Assembly (NCBI GenBank): GCA_905250075.1
Contig: CAJNOP010000356.1
Coordinates: 1 to 64,000 of the forward strand
DNA: 64,000 nucleotides
Direction of reading: 5' to 3'
Source: Rotaria sp. Silwood1
Lineage: Eukaryota > Rotifera > Eurotatoria > Philodinida > Philodinidae
In this document: positions 47,701-61,186 of the stretch, in pieces
How positions within the stretch are numbered: position 1 is the first letter of the stretch
How the letters are laid out: every line of letters begins with the position of its first letter
Translations under genes and position numbers: made by a program
The notes under the pieces: generated by a model
Database searches by the model: none
What the model saw: only the letters and a program-made list of their open reading frames with translations
What the model was told of the DNA's origin: nothing

Positions 47701-49633
47701 TAATCAAAAGGAAACTCTAGGAATAGATTCGACGGACACTGTGAGGAGCAACTTCTAGTGTTTGTTAAATTTACTTCCACCAACGTGATGAAAGAAAAAA
47801 AAAGCTAGTTTTACATCTTATTCTTTTTTTTCCATAATGGGGCGTACTGTTTATACACAACTAATCGTGTTACGACTAAATGTCATTACAAGGAATTGTC
47901 TTACGATAAGTTGTCCATTCGAGTAGTTGTCTTAGTACTAATAATTAAGTACTTATTCTAGTTATTTTCACTAACATATATATCATCGTGTTTGATAATA
48001 TTCACATTGAAAAACAGCTCGAACTTAAGCTTAACAACTTCTTTCATGGAAAACATACGTACATTGATCATTATTAGCATCACGAAGTAACCATTGTGCA
48101 AATGGAGCAGTATTAGCTAAACATTGAATTATGGCATTCAAATAACATATATTTTGTTGACTTTTTTTTCGTCCACAATTTTCAAGACCAATACCATGTT
48201 GGTTTAAACAACTCCAATTCATCAAATCCGAAACTGAAGATATTGACGTTCGGTGATATGGTCGCATTGAATGTTTATTAATTGTTTGTTGATCATTAGT
48301 AGAAATTGTTAATGATTCAGAGTGATTATTTTGTTCTAAAAGTTAATAGAAAAGATTAATGTACCTATGAAGTTATAGGTACTCCAAAATATATGCGGAC
48401 ATCCACATATTTTTTTTGTGTTTCTCGGTTCGCGAAGAAAAAGCAAGAGAAAAATTTTTTTTCCTTATTGAAATATGATACCAACAAATACAGCTCACTT
48501 TACTCGTTTTAGCATTGTATAATTAATATAATTCTGATATCAACAAAGTGAGCACATAACATATCGGAACATCGAACACTTTCATCAGAGACGTTCTTTC
48601 TTTTCAAGATGATAGTCAAAAAATGCTGATTTTTATAGACAACCTAGTTTGAAGTACGGCTTATCTATTAATGAAGTAAGAAAAATTTTATCTGTTGTTT
48701 CTGCTTCGCCAACCAAGGAATACTGAAAAACATGCGGTTGTTCCGACACTCTTTGGAGTTCCTGCATTTTAGCTGACTCACGATGACTTTGTGCATTTTC
48801 AAATGTGATTTGAGTACTAGATCCTGCATCATAGAAAAAAACCTTTATAAAAACCAAAGAATGTTTTACAAAGAGAACTCACTTTTTGTGGTCATTTTGT
48901 TTGATAATGTGGTAGAAGGAAATGACTCTTTGTAATCAAAAGTATCATCGTCAGCAGTATTGTTGATGACTATGAAATAGCAATAGAAAACATAGAAACA
49001 AATGAAAATAGGTAAATCTTACAATAATGGTTTGGAATATTTTGTTCATGAGTCGATAAATAATTCTCGATTGATTTAAGTGGTGATTTGGTAGAAGTTG
49101 TTGTTTTTGCAGAAACCTAAAGTAATGGTGAATGACGAAATCTACGAGAGAATGCATTTACTGACCATACGATCGATAGATTCAAACAACTGCTGACGAT
49201 GTTTCTGTTGAACTTCTTCGAGTTTGTTGTTCATTTTTCGAAGAAAGTCATTAGCCAATGTTTTGATATCCCTTGGATCTTGAAGTTGATGTATCAGATA
49301 AAACGGTACATGGTTAGCAACAGCTACTAAGGATGAATCAATTCCTTGCTCAATTTCTTTCAGACATACGTGCAGAGTCCGTTCCAATTTCGTCGAATCT
49401 TCAATACCAAATCGTTTATCAACATCTGATGGATTTCCATAAATATCATAATAGATTTGTTCGGCTGAAATTCTGTGTAGATGAGCCACCAATTCCAAAG
49501 CGAGACCACGTCCATCTTCATTCCATGCATCCCAGATAGCTGCAGCTCGATTTTGTACACGTTGAAATTTACTTGGTAGTAATGGACTATGTTTATTTCC
49601 GGTAACAGTTCGAATATTGACTCGGTTTGACAT
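44773..49633 (-). CDS. Ubiquitin-specific protease of the USP36/USP42/USP17 type
   Basis: Nine exons: 49633-49166, 49116-49023, 48969-48883, 48823-48644, 48335-48063, 47323-46311, 46246-46144, 46091-45765, 45056-44773. The phases close exactly to 942 aa. One intron (46143-46092) is GC-AG; the others are GT-AG. The ATG at 49633 is chosen over an in-frame GTG two codons earlier. Residues 1-276 are a helical N-terminal extension I do not recognise (NRAAAIWDAWNEDGRG and following). The USP core has the Cys box QQNICYLNAIIQCL with catalytic Cys about 340, a GRQEDPSELFHHLL helix, zinc pairs C477/C480 and C524/C527, TIHLKRFNYD, the His box SGHIYAYIRS with His about 617, and Asp about 634 in WYKAND. 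All three catalytic residues are present. The C-terminus is Ser/Asn-rich and ends with basic segments. USP36/42 are nuclear/nucleolar deubiquitinases; nuclear location here is inference. Confidence 0.85.
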
Positions 49634-52600
49634 GGTCACTAATTAAAATTATCTGAAGTTGAAAAAAAGACAATTTGTGAAGATATACTATGATAGGTTA
49701 ATACAGATCAAATACTATATCAAATAAATACAATTTATGATCTCTGTATGATCTAATTTCATCATTTTCTACAGACTAGATTCATTGAAACATACGTAGT
49801 CTTTCTTTATAAAATGAAGGTAAGATAGAGAAAAGCATTTTTAATTAAAGAAATAAATTATTTATTTTCATACAAGAATGATAAAATGAAAAAATCAAGG
49901 CATTTAAGCATCAGAGTGGCCACATATCAGCTGATTTTTCTGTATGCAAAAATAAGAAATTATCCAAAATAGCAATATAAAATAAAAATTTATTGTAGGC
50001 TTTTTAAATGTACTTTTGAATCTGTGTACTATTTGTCAGATATTTAAAACTGAACCTAATTCGTCAAAGTAAGCAACTCTTCGACCTAGTTAGCACACTG
50101 AAACATAAAATGTAAATTCAAACGAAAGGTTTATCATGCACTTAGTTGTTGATTTTCAGCACCGAAAATAATTGTAGTGAAACATGCAATTGACTTGCAA
50201 AATATGAGCAGGATTGACAACTTATGATGTTCATTATGAGAGAAGAATGCATCTATTTTTCTAGTCTATGTTAATTATCTTACTACACAATGGAAGAAGT
50301 TCTAATATGAACAGTAAGTCACTTAGTTAGCAGTTTCATTTAAGTATACTTTAATGACGTTTTTTCACAACAGATCACTTCACGCAATAATCATGCTAGT
50401 ACCTGTTTTCTGCCGTATTTCGAAGATAAATAGATTATATAATTTTATGTTATGCGCACAAAATTTCTGCTCTTTACTTATGAAGGACACTCGAGATAGA
50501 TTAACAATCTGATTTCTTCCTCTATTCTCTAACAAGAAAATTTTTGGTACGTTGTTCCTATTGGGAATGGATTCAAACTTGTAAAAAATGCAGTTACAGT
50601 TACACAGGCATCAGTTTTGACTTTTTATATTCGAAAGAAATCAAATGATTATTTCCTTACCTAGTTCAGTAAGTCTAATTGTATTCATAAATCTCAAATT
50701 TATCTAAGTTAATTGCAAACAAATTCCTTAATCATAGAGAAGATTTTGACAACTTTTCAAACAATTTGTAGTAGATACTAGAAGCATGCGCTCTTTGATT
50801 TGCCTTTTGTTCTATTTATTATCTCCTTGTTTGTCCCCATTAAAATATTGGAGATTTTTTCAAACTTATGATCACTACCATGTAGTATTTAAAATCAATT
50901 ATAAATTCAATTTACATAAAATGAAAATACAAAGAGTCATTTTATTTCTGTATGATTTTCTATGGAACGCTACACAATCACACTGAATGACATTACAAAC
51001 TTTTAGTTTTACCGTTGTGGTGCCAAGTATCATAAAATATAAGTATTTTTTATTATGAGTATAAAGATTGCAAAAAAAACAATAATAGCAGAAGATTAAC
51101 TTAAATTAAATGAATACAGTTATAAAAGTAATGATGAAAATGATATTATAAAACTTAAATTAAATGCAAAATCTTATAAATGAAACTTCAATTAGTAAAC
51201 GTATCTCATAAGTAGTTACCTTCCAACTTAAGCAAGCTCGTAGTGTTAAGGAGCGACTTTTGCTAGAGATACATAAACCGTAAGTGGATACTACCTTGGT
51301 GTAACTTGAACATTGTTTTTACAGTCTGAATTGTTCTTTTAATTCCTTTAAATGAATAACTGTACAGTTTTTATCTCTCCTTCTTTATCTTTTCTGGCTG
51401 CTGCATTACAAGCACTATTCATTGTTTGTTATAGATGAGCACACCAAGGAGAGAAATGACTGCTCAACATCATTTCATTAAGTGAAAAAATTCAATTACT
51501 TAATGATAAATATAGTGTTTACGATTTTTCACGAAATTAGTTAGCTGAAAAATTGAACATTTCATCTGCTTCTGTTTCCAATATTTTAAAACAAAACAGA
51601 AAAATAATTAAGTGGCTTTCAAATAAATCAAAAACAAAGTATTAAATAAAAAATCGAAAGTTTTCACATTGTAAAATTTGATAAATAAATGTTTGATTGA
51701 ATCATAGGAGAATGTTCATCAAATTCACATGTGTTAAGTCCAAAACCGTAATACAGAAATTGTGAAATAAAAAGAAGTTTTGGATTCTATGAAAAATTTT
51801 ATGAATTTTTCAATATTCGAGGAATGAAAGATGAATACCACAGACAATGATCATTGACTATTTCAAAACTAGTAAAGAAGCTACTATTCTGAAAATTTGT
51901 TACATCTAGCAAAGTATAGGACACTTTCTTTGAATGAATATCTTTTGAAACTGAATATTTCAGAATTTCCAACGATAGTCAGTTAGAAGGAATTTCCAGT
52001 AGTTCACTTTTTCAATTTTAAGTTTATTAATGTATAAGAAGAAGAAAAAAACACTTTCGTATTTATAAAGTCCAAATTTAAAATCAAGATTTTATAACGC
52101 TTTTTATATAAGGAAATCTAGTGGACATATGTGTTGATGCATCAACAATAGTGAAAGTCTTGAATGTTACTTCAACAAGTAAAACTATGGTAAGAAAAAG
52201 ACTGATTGTGCACTTACAGAGATAAGACTAAAAATACCTACATTAATAGAAACAATACGATATGTTTTTTTTGTTTGAAATTCTAGAGAAGTCACAATTA
52301 TATCAATATTTCGTATTCAAAACTCATCAGCACTCATAGTTTTCGCAATAAAAACAGGCAGCTTTAGATCATTTTGTAAAGCAAACTAAATATTATATTT
52401 TGCTTATAATATTTTAATTCGAATGCATCAAAATAAGCAAGATGAAAAAATAGGACAAGAAATTTACTTGCTGCAGAACTAGTACAGAATTTGGTATATC
52501 GGTAGTTTTTGTTATTTGTTTGAAAAAATTTACTTCGTCTCTCTGAAGTCGATATATTATGATAAGCATGCCTGAAAGATCTTGAGTGTTAACATTGGAG

Positions 52601-55600
52601 AATGAACTTATAACTTGTAACAAATGCAAAAATACGGCAAAGTTTAACACACATGGGCGCTTTTGCTTATATATGAACGTGAAAATTTTTCACACTATCC
52701 TCGAAGTTTAAAATTAGATAAAATGAATTCAATGTTCTTTCAGCAACACTTAAACAAGAAAACAAGTTCTGCAATAAAGACTAAACATTTCGGTAGAGCA
52801 GCATACAGACTCATTTCCATCGATCAATACAATAATGATGTGAGTTCAACCGCTAGTAAATTGTTGATGAGAAACACAAATTATCAGATTTAAACTTTGA
52901 ACTGTTTCGTCTTGAATCAATTTCCTACGTCTACCATGGGTAAAAAATAATCATAAATATTCACCGTTGCCAAACAACAGAAATATCCTATTAAAACAAT
53001 ACTCAAGAAGTTATTTTAGAAAATTTTGTATCTTCAACTACTTGTTGATAGTACATTCAAAGCAATAGCCAATGTTATTTACATTACAAAAGAAAACATG
53101 GTATTCTGTAGAAAATTTAAAAAAAAAGTTTTTAAAAAAATCGGATGTAAATCCACCAATATTCGAAGTATTGTTGGCATATAGAGAGATTCATTATTCC
53201 TGAAACATCTGCCATTAATATCAAACTTCAGTTTAAACGGAGAAACGCATTATGATTGAAAATTTTACTCTAGATAATTCATGTACACGATAAATGTATT
53301 TTCTTTCATAAGTCTTGCAATTATTTTTAAGATTCTTTATACTAACAGCATAGAATAATCAAACGTAGTTCTCTTGGCAACTTAAAACTAGGTAAAATAT
53401 TATGCTTTTTTGGTCGACAGTCGCTAATAAACTTAAATTTGATAACGATGAGAATATTGCAAAATAAGCACGATATATGACCATGCAGCTGTATGAATTC
53501 TTACGACATAAATGTTGTTTGAAAATTATTCTAAGATCCACTCAACATACATTTGACAGCAATTAATCTCGCCACTAATATAACTTTTTAAATCTTTTTT
53601 TCATTGTCAATGATTAATTTTTATATCTGAAAACCAAAAAAATGAAGTATCAATTAAGAGATTATATATAAATTTGAAGTAGAGTCATATTATTCTTGTC
53701 GATAATATTTGAATATTACCGAATTATACTACACTCTCTGAGTTAGTTCAAAATTTGCACCTGAAAAAAAAACAGAAAATTAAGAAGCGAACAATTCATG
53801 TTTACGTTGTACATTGCCTGTTATTCTATTATGTCTCTATCGCGTTGAAAAGAAAAATATCATTTTGGATGGTTGTAAAGCATGGACTTTTCATCTGATT
53901 GGCTTATAACTTCTATATGAAGTGAGCCTATTGACTTTGGTTCACATGTTTGGCTCACTTCTGTGGACCACATAAAGTGCAGTAGTACCGAATAGAAATG
54001 ACTCATCAATAAAAATGAAAACGTCACGATGACTTGAAAACAATTAATAACAAAAAAAATTAATTAGAGGATTTCGAATAAAAAAATAGAATGTTTATAA
54101 CTGTTTACTTTATGAAGTAATTTTATTGGAAGACGATTGTTGCTAAGCAACATTATGTAATGAAATTGAACCATGGTTGACTTTATTGAATGAAATATGT
54201 TCTATTAGTTCTTAATAATGAACGAAAAGATTTTTTTTGAAGAGGAAATAAATTTAATATAATATACCTAAAAGTGTCTAACGCCATCTTTGTTTCTAAG
54301 AAAAATGATGAACATATGGAACTTTATTCTATTGAATTGAAGTTTTTTAAAGAAAATTTGTACTGTTTTTATTATATAAAAATTGGAATTTTCAAGGCAT
54401 TTTATTCTATAACGTTTTTCTGATTATAGGAGAATATAAAAAATGACATTAATTATCTGTAATTTTAGAGAATATGTTTGAAATATATATGTTAAGCATG
54501 TCAACTCAATTTATTTTTTCCGAGATGCGATCAAAAATTTTTTGCAAACACATAAAAATATTCTGTTTTCAACAGTAGAGATGAAAATGAATATCTCAGA
54601 CGTTGAGTGACATGCATTTGTTATGATAATAAAATTTATATGGAGCAAGGAATCAATTGTATGAATGTAAAATACTATATTACTTTAGTTTCCAAGAATC
54701 ATGCACAAAACTGCAAATAGTTTGATCACTAATCTTGAACTGAACCACAAAGAAAGATCGAATACACATGATAAGTTTTCTTCTTTATATATAAATTCTA
54801 CAGCAAATATTTGGAGTTTGTAGTTCAAATACTATACAATGTCACAGAAAATCAATTTTCATCTGACCATCCTACCTGAAAATGAAAGTGTCGAATATTC
54901 GAGGAGAGTATGAGTGTAGATGAAATTAATATCTATCAGACATGGTATTGATTTGGTTTGAGATGTTTTGCTTCAGTTCCAAACAAAACTCAAATCGATT
55001 TCATCATGGATACCTATACTAACACGCATATCAACTTTAAAATATGATAGCAAGAAAGGTATATGCCAAGAACGCAGTAAGAAACAAGAAAATATATTGG
55101 GTTTTGGTGTTCGCCACTGTAGACCGATGCCTTGTAACCTCTATTATTAAATTTCTTTTTATGTCTGTTTTTTTAAAAGCATTATGTTAACGAAATAAAA
55201 TTTTTGATGAATCCATTTATCAGGCTATCGATATGTGAGCGGGTGTGAGTCATGTGAGTAGATGTGCGATTGTCTAGTGGTTGAATTCCAAAGAATATAA
55301 ACACATCAGTATCCCATAACCACAACACCCAGATGAAATCGAGTTCGTTAATGATAGTGAATGCTTTGAATAGTTTTCAGTTGCGACAAAAAATGGAATG
55401 ATCGTCGAAAGGATTTGAATCCCCACGGGGATATCTATAAAGGACGTTGAGAAAAACAGCTATCAAATTTTCATCTTATACCTTTAAATGTTGACTGAAA
55501 ATGTCACTTTTGTAAGTTTGAAGTTATCGAAGCGCGTTTCCTTGGTTTAATCTGACAACTAAAAAGATCCTTGCTACTGATACGTACTGAGCTCATATGG

Positions 55601-56441
55601 TTTCAGTTAATTAAGTTCATTCATTATGTGTTTACTTGCTGCAGGAGTAAATATCTCCTCTAACGCAATCAGTTTGACATATTGAAAATAATAAAGCAAA
55701 GCATGGACTACCAGTGATTTGTTGAAGAATGAAAAGTCTGCCATGATCAGTGTCAGAAACTAAAACGTTTTTTGTTATTTTGCGTCTTTTTGTGTTTGTC
55801 TGTTATCAAGAGAGAATTATTTCTGTAAATGCCTATGATTTAATAGTGATATTAAATGAAGCTTCTGATTAAAGAGTAAACCAACCGATTGATATGGAAT
55901 TACGTAATTTCATTTTTGTTGCTCACTTAATTCTATTTTCTCGAGCAAAATTTACCGGACGTCCTTTATAGATGCCCAATCCTACTTCTAAATGGAATGA
56001 GGACAGTCTATCTTCTTACCAGCATGCTATCGCAGAGTGTAGGTAAGGATGTGGTGTGCACACTGAAATAGAATGTGTCACACTTATGTGTCGTATATAA
56101 ACTTCTTTCATTCTGTGTGCTCACTATTCAGTCACCGTCTTGTTTTGGACATACAGTTACATTTAGACAACGCGATTGAACGTACAAAACTTATATATTT
56201 CTATATTAATTATGTTTAGATTATTTCTCGATTATTTATTTGTCGAGAACATGCAGATCTTGATCAATAATCGAGAGAGGTCTATTCTGAATCGGTTTGA
56301 CAGAGGAAATCGGACCAGCTCGAGGCTGAACGGATCCCCAGATCTGACCTGTTGGAGCTTTCAGAATAGCAACAATAAAATGGAATTAAATCGAAATATA
56401 TGTAGTAACTTGCTATGAAGAAAATATTCAAAATGCGCTGT

Positions 56442-56506
56442 GGGTGTGGGTTTCGATCTGTTTTTGACTCATTCCCAGATCTACATCTCCACCTACACCC
56501 ACACCC
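56442..56506. repeat. GT/CA-rich stem-loop
   Basis: GGGTGTGGGT (56442-56451) pairs with ACCTACACCCACACCC (56491-56506). One of several such hairpins in the window. Confidence 0.75.
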
Positions 56507-56729
56507 TTTTTCTATTGTAGGTATTGAATAGTGAAGAGAAACATAATAATGGAGTAAGTTATCTCACTGTTTTCCATCGTGTAACATTAATTAATTATTT
56601 GTTTTCTTTTCTTCTTAGCTATCAATATTATCGCATCGTCGACCGATAACTGAGTAGTTGCTATTATTTTTTTGAGAACGAGAATAGGAAAAGAAGAAAG
56701 GGATATGATTAGATAGGTGACTAAAGGAG

Positions 56730-56975
56730 TATTAAGGACCTTTTTAGAGATAGGTGGCGTGAGTTAGGTCGTTTGAGGCTCCTGTTTAATATACAGACCT
56801 TCCGAGGAAGCCCTAAAAATTCGGTTGAAAGCTATCTTGGTGTCCGTGCCACATGACCAGACTTGTACCAGACTCTTTGACACATTTCATGTGGATGATA
56901 TGAGGCTGTCCCGTACGTGTATGAGCTTCACGCTCGCTACGGCTTCACCAGGGTGGTTGCTGGTCTTGCATAAAT
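56730..56975. other. GC-rich island of unknown nature
   Basis: Composition is clearly higher in GC than the flanks, with several short dyads, directly downstream of the minus-strand NHL gene. No ORF, tRNA or rRNA match recognised. It may be a structured 3' UTR, a non-coding RNA or a dispersed repeat. Confidence 0.4.
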
Positions 56976-57057
56976 AGAATAGTGATTCCTTCTATCAATT
57001 CAACGTGATTTATTTAAGAGAGAGGAAGGAAAGAAAAAATAATCCATCGTAACGAGT

Positions 57058-57971
57058 TTATTCGATAGAAAACCGTTGAACACGACTATTTATCTCTTCA
57101 ACGACATATAAATTGCCATGTCGATCGAAAGATAAACCCCTGGGCCAATTCAACTGATTCGCTCCTGCTCCTTGACCATTCCCATCAGGAATGACAGTGC
57201 CTTGTTGTGCTCCTTTAGGCCAACGCATCACTCGATGGTTTGCTGTGTCTGCCACATAGAGGGTACCCAACGTATCGACGAACAGTCCATGAGGATACGA
57301 CAATTGTGTCAGTGCTTTCCCTTCACCTTGACCTCCAGCGACGACAATACCTTCTGTTGCACCTTTATTCCATTTCACCACACGATGATTGTAGTACTCT
57401 GACACGTAGACAGTCTGTTGTTGATCGACAAAAATGTAGGTCGGAGCTGCGAGTTGATTGAGATCAGCACCTCGACCATTGCTACCAGCCACGATAGTTC
57501 CATTCTTGTCTCCTATTTGATATCGTCTTACTTCATGTTTGTCGGTGTCAGAGATGTAGAGATATCTCTGGTTATCCATGGCTAATCCATAACAATAAAT
57601 GTTGTCGACGAGGACTTCTCCTTGTGTTGTATCATGACGACGAGACCATCGTACAACTCGTCGGTTCTCTCGATCACAAATAATGAGACTATCCGTCTCT
57701 TTGTCGATCAATACATCGATTGGAAGATTCAATTGGTCCGATTGATTTCCTGCGCCATGGCCACCAGCTACCACTTGTCCATTTGTATCACCCATTTTCC
57801 ATTGGACGATACGATGATTGTACGTGTCAGCAATGAATATTGTTTGATCATCATCAATGAAGAGACCGAGAGGGTTTTTGAGTTGATTGGTGGTATTACC
57901 TTGTTCACGACCGCCAGCAACGACCACCCCATTCTGTGCCCAGTGGGCATTGACTGGAATATTGGGAATTG
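57058..57971 (-). CDS. NHL-repeat beta-propeller protein (5' exon not found)
   Basis: One long exon ending in a stop at 57058 and beginning at a splice acceptor (ATTGTAG before 57971). It encodes about 303 residues from IPNIPVNAHWAQNGVVVAGG. At least five to six NHL repeats are visible, each of the form P-x-G-L-(F/S)-(I/V/F)-D ... (L/I)-Y-V-A-D-T-x-N-H-R-V-M-R-W: for example IADTYNHRIVQW, ICDRENRRVVRW, VSEYYNHRVVKW, VADTANHRVMRW and VEEINSRVQRF. Together they would form a six-bladed propeller. The start codon must lie in an upstream exon, probably a signal peptide as in related rotifer NHL proteins; no convincing one was found before 58162. NHL propellers bind protein, peptide or glycan partners; the ligand is unknown. 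The exon appears more GC-rich than its surroundings, as typical exons here. Confidence 0.85.
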
Positions 57972-58271
57972 CTACAATGAACGAAAAAGAAAAAGGAATT
58001 GTATTCGTCGTTGTCGAAGAGATCCTCTCTTTTTCTCCCGTGAAGGAAAGTGCGACAAATAAGATATTCTTCTTCTTCAAGAGAACTTGGCAAAACTATC
58101 GAGAATATTCTTCTCTCGCAGACTGTAAGCAAGAAAAGGTTCTGCAAGCAGATATCAATTAGGAAGCCTTTTTCCTAGTTTCCTATAAAAAAAGGATTTA
58201 ATAACAATTCTTATAGCTGTATCACTTCTCTCGAATCTCAATTTTGTTCCTAGGGAATAAAAAAAAGAAAA

Positions 58272-58570
58272 AAATGACATTTTTCATAATGAAACGGACA
58301 TAATCATGTATGTTTTTTATTTTCATCAATTAAAATGAAAATTTGATGAAGTTCATTTCATGATTTTGATTTATAATCAAAATTATCATAATGAAAATGA
58401 TTAGAAATCNNNNNNNNNNATTTTGATTTATAATCAAAATTATCATAATGAAAATGATTAGAAATCAAAATCATGAAATGAGATTGGTGAAAATTTTGAT
58501 TTTAATCGATGAAAATAAAAAACATGCACGATTATGTCCGTTTCATTATGAAAAATGTCATTTTTTTCAT
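58272..58570. mobile_element. Inverted-repeat (palindromic) element spanning an assembly gap
   Basis: Left arm AATGACATTTTTCATAATGA with ACGGACATAATCATG faces its reverse complement at 58525-58566 (ATTATGTCCG, TCATTATGAAAAATGTCATT). Matching continues inward through TTTTATTTTCATC and ATCATGAAATGA-type strings. Non-coding, about 250-300 bp: a MITE-like palindrome. Confidence 0.72.
58410..58419. other. Assembly gap (10 N)
   Basis: The 47 bases before (58363-58409) and after (58420-58466) are identical, as at the other gap. Probably an unmerged k-mer overlap caused by the palindrome. Confidence 0.95.
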
Positions 58571-61186
58571 TCTTTTTACATGAAAGTCACCATTCTTTTT
58601 CCATTTTTTTATCCCATGGGTTGACTTTGTGAGAAAACTTAGTATAATTAATGACAACCTATGTTTGCAGTGTTTTGTTTAAGTTTCGCCAAGATCCTGT
58701 AGATCTGTAAAAGTAGAATCTTTGCGTTGGATGAAAGCTGTACGTGGAGAAAGACCAATGCTAATCCTCTCTAGAATCTCGATAGAAAAACTTACATATC
58801 TTCGAATTTAAGTCGTAATTGCGAGTGCAGAATCTCCACAGGATTATAACAAAGAACACTAGCAAGCTTAAATCCTTGAAGGGTATAAGAAAAAAAATAA
58901 TTAATTTTGTTATACTTTTAAATTGAAAGACTTCTAAGAAGATTTCAACAAGATCTTGCCACGAAGATGTCAAGAATGAGAATGAGAATTCCTTGAACGA
59001 TAAATGTGTATCGTCAACGGTACGTATATTCAGAATATTTTTCACGTGGTTCTGACAAAATTTCTATTAGCATAGAGAATGAAGGTGATATTTCATTAGT
59101 TTTTTGTCAGCTTCTGTCAAGCTGTTCCAAGGACGCCCATGATGTGATCTTAGTAAGATCATAAAAAGCTTTCTATTTGTGTGAAATTGAGAAGACTTCA
59201 CAGGATTCCATGAGACATGTTTACAATCTGACTCTTTTCTTCTTTTGAAATCGTGAGCAGACTAATATTCATTCTATAGAGATTTTTCATAGCAAAACAT
59301 AGTTTTATGTGCATATTAATTTGATAGTCAGAAAAAAGTTCTATAAAGCTAATAGTGAGGGCGTGACCAGATGTAGCCAGGGGTGGGTGTAGGTAAACTG
59401 ATGATCCACACCCACACCCACCCAAGCTCACTCCATGCAGTATTCGTCTAAGAAAAAAAAGAATATAAACAAGACAATTCTATACTATCGTGAGAATAGC
59501 ATATATGTCATGGTCACTTTGATCAAAATCAATACGGTATCAATATTTCCCTTTTCGTAACACAAATGAAGTAGAAACGAATAACAAGTAGACAAGCATG
59601 AATTTACACAACTAAAATGGTGCCATAAACAATCGCATTTCTCGGTATAAAATACAAAGAAATACACTTGTAGCACTGAGTCATGTAATATCTCAATATA
59701 CAACGGTTTCCATTTATTTACAATAGTGTTTGTTCGATCTGAGCTGCTTCTACAAGTGACGATATGTTTGTATCAAAGACAGGTTTTTGGAAAAAAAAGA
59801 ACTTCCTGCAAGTGAATAAACAGTGGAAGATGAGACTTTGATGGTACATCTTTACTGTACCTTTAAAAAGTTTTGTAGATCTTACGATACCTAAAAATAA
59901 GGCTTCAATCTCTTTAGAATGTTCTTTGTAGTCTTAGTTTGACTAAAGATCATAATCATAACAAATAGACTGAAGTGCATGATTTATAGTTCATCATTAA
60001 TTGTTGATTAATACAAGTTTATCGTTAATTTGTTTTGACAATAATAAATATGAATTAGAAATGAATGACTCTGTTTAATAAAAGTATACTCTATTGAAAA
60101 GATTTTACAAAAACAATTGATAGTTGCAATTGTGAAGGAAACAAATAAATGATGCCATAAGAAACCATTCTCATTGTACTACATATACAAAAAAAAAATA
60201 AGATGAAACAAGCGATCACACTAATATCTAGTAGTAGGGAGGTGGAGTTTTATCGAGATTCGTCAAATTTCAGTCAGAAGCTTCTCGTTGTTTCTTCTGG
60301 ATTTCTACAACTTTTAGCTGAAGACATATTTCATAATGTTGATAGCAAGACCTTATCCGAAGGAGTAGAAAAGGATTTCTAGCAGTATATTGGCAAATTC
60401 TTGAGAAGATCTACTAAAAAGTATCGTATACAAATGCTAGAAAGATTTTTATGAATTACAGATGAGGATCTTAGCAACAAGAAATGAAGTTCCTATTAAT
60501 CGTAAACTGAAAAATCAAGAGAAGCTTCTTTCAGGATGTTTCTATATTGCAAACGCTTACTTGTTCTCAGAGTACTACTTTGAATGGAAGTTCCCTGAAT
60601 GTTGCCTGAAAGATCACAGGATAACAGATTTATTGAATCTTTGCGACACATATAATAATTCTGATCATGCGTTGGATTAAACACGACAGAATTTAATGAG
60701 AATGGTTGAAAATGCTTTAAGTATCAGGAAATTGATGATGACTATTAAAACACCTTGCATATGACTACTATAAAGATTTTTTTGCTGTTGAATACTATAT
60801 CGAAACGATAAAAATTCTGAATACTCAAATGTATTTTCAGCAATCGACGATGCGTTAAATAAGTAGTTGAAAGTTGAAAAAATGTTTTTTTTCTCGTTCT
60901 GTTCGAGCTTCGTTTCTGTCGGCGAGAGTATGATTATGGTTGTGAGTGCTGATTACTTCTTCTACATTATCCACATTCACCCCACACATACCCACATCCA
61001 ATACTTCCTTACCCATACTCTCACTCGAATGTCGCAACAACTAGATGCAGATTTCACTACGAAATGAGACAGAGTTTCTTTCGACTCTGAAAGAGCAGTT
61101 ATTGACGCGTTGACTTTGTCACTGCATGCTGTAGCTCAGAATTTCCTTTTCTAAGAATTCAATTAGTTAAAATGGTCACTGCCCAG
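58571..61186. other. Intergenic, no supported gene
   Basis: Contains GT/CA stem-loops at 59381-59423 and about 60922-60998. A stretch around 60240-60680 reads protein-like in pieces but is interrupted by several stops and matches no family I know. Confidence 0.45.
59381..59423. repeat. GT/CA-rich stem-loop
   Basis: GGGTGGGTGTAGG (59381-59393) faces CCACACCCACACCCACCC (59406-59423). Confidence 0.75.

Larger units (their letters stand above)
49634..57057. other. Gene-poor stretch of 7.4 kb
   Basis: No ORF here carries a recognisable domain. It contains a copy of a short dispersed repeat at 53937-53978 that resembles, in inverted orientation, the sequence right of the Merlin element. There are GT/CA stem-loops at about 55240-55270 and 56442-56506, and a GC-rich island at 56730-56975. 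A tRNA-like look at 55268-55430 was rejected. Confidence 0.5.

Noticed and set aside
55268..55430. tRNA-like A-box (CTAGTGGTTGAATTCC) and B-box (GGATTTGAATCC) words
   Set aside because: They are about 150 bp apart with no acceptor stem or anticodon arm; the B-box also deviates from GGTTCGANNCC.
57622..58062. 146-codon plus-strand ORF
   Set aside because: It is a shadow of the NHL propeller exon on the opposite strand.
60240..60680. Protein-like pieces suggesting a pseudogene
   Set aside because: Several stops, no recognisable motif and no consistent exon structure; not enough to call.
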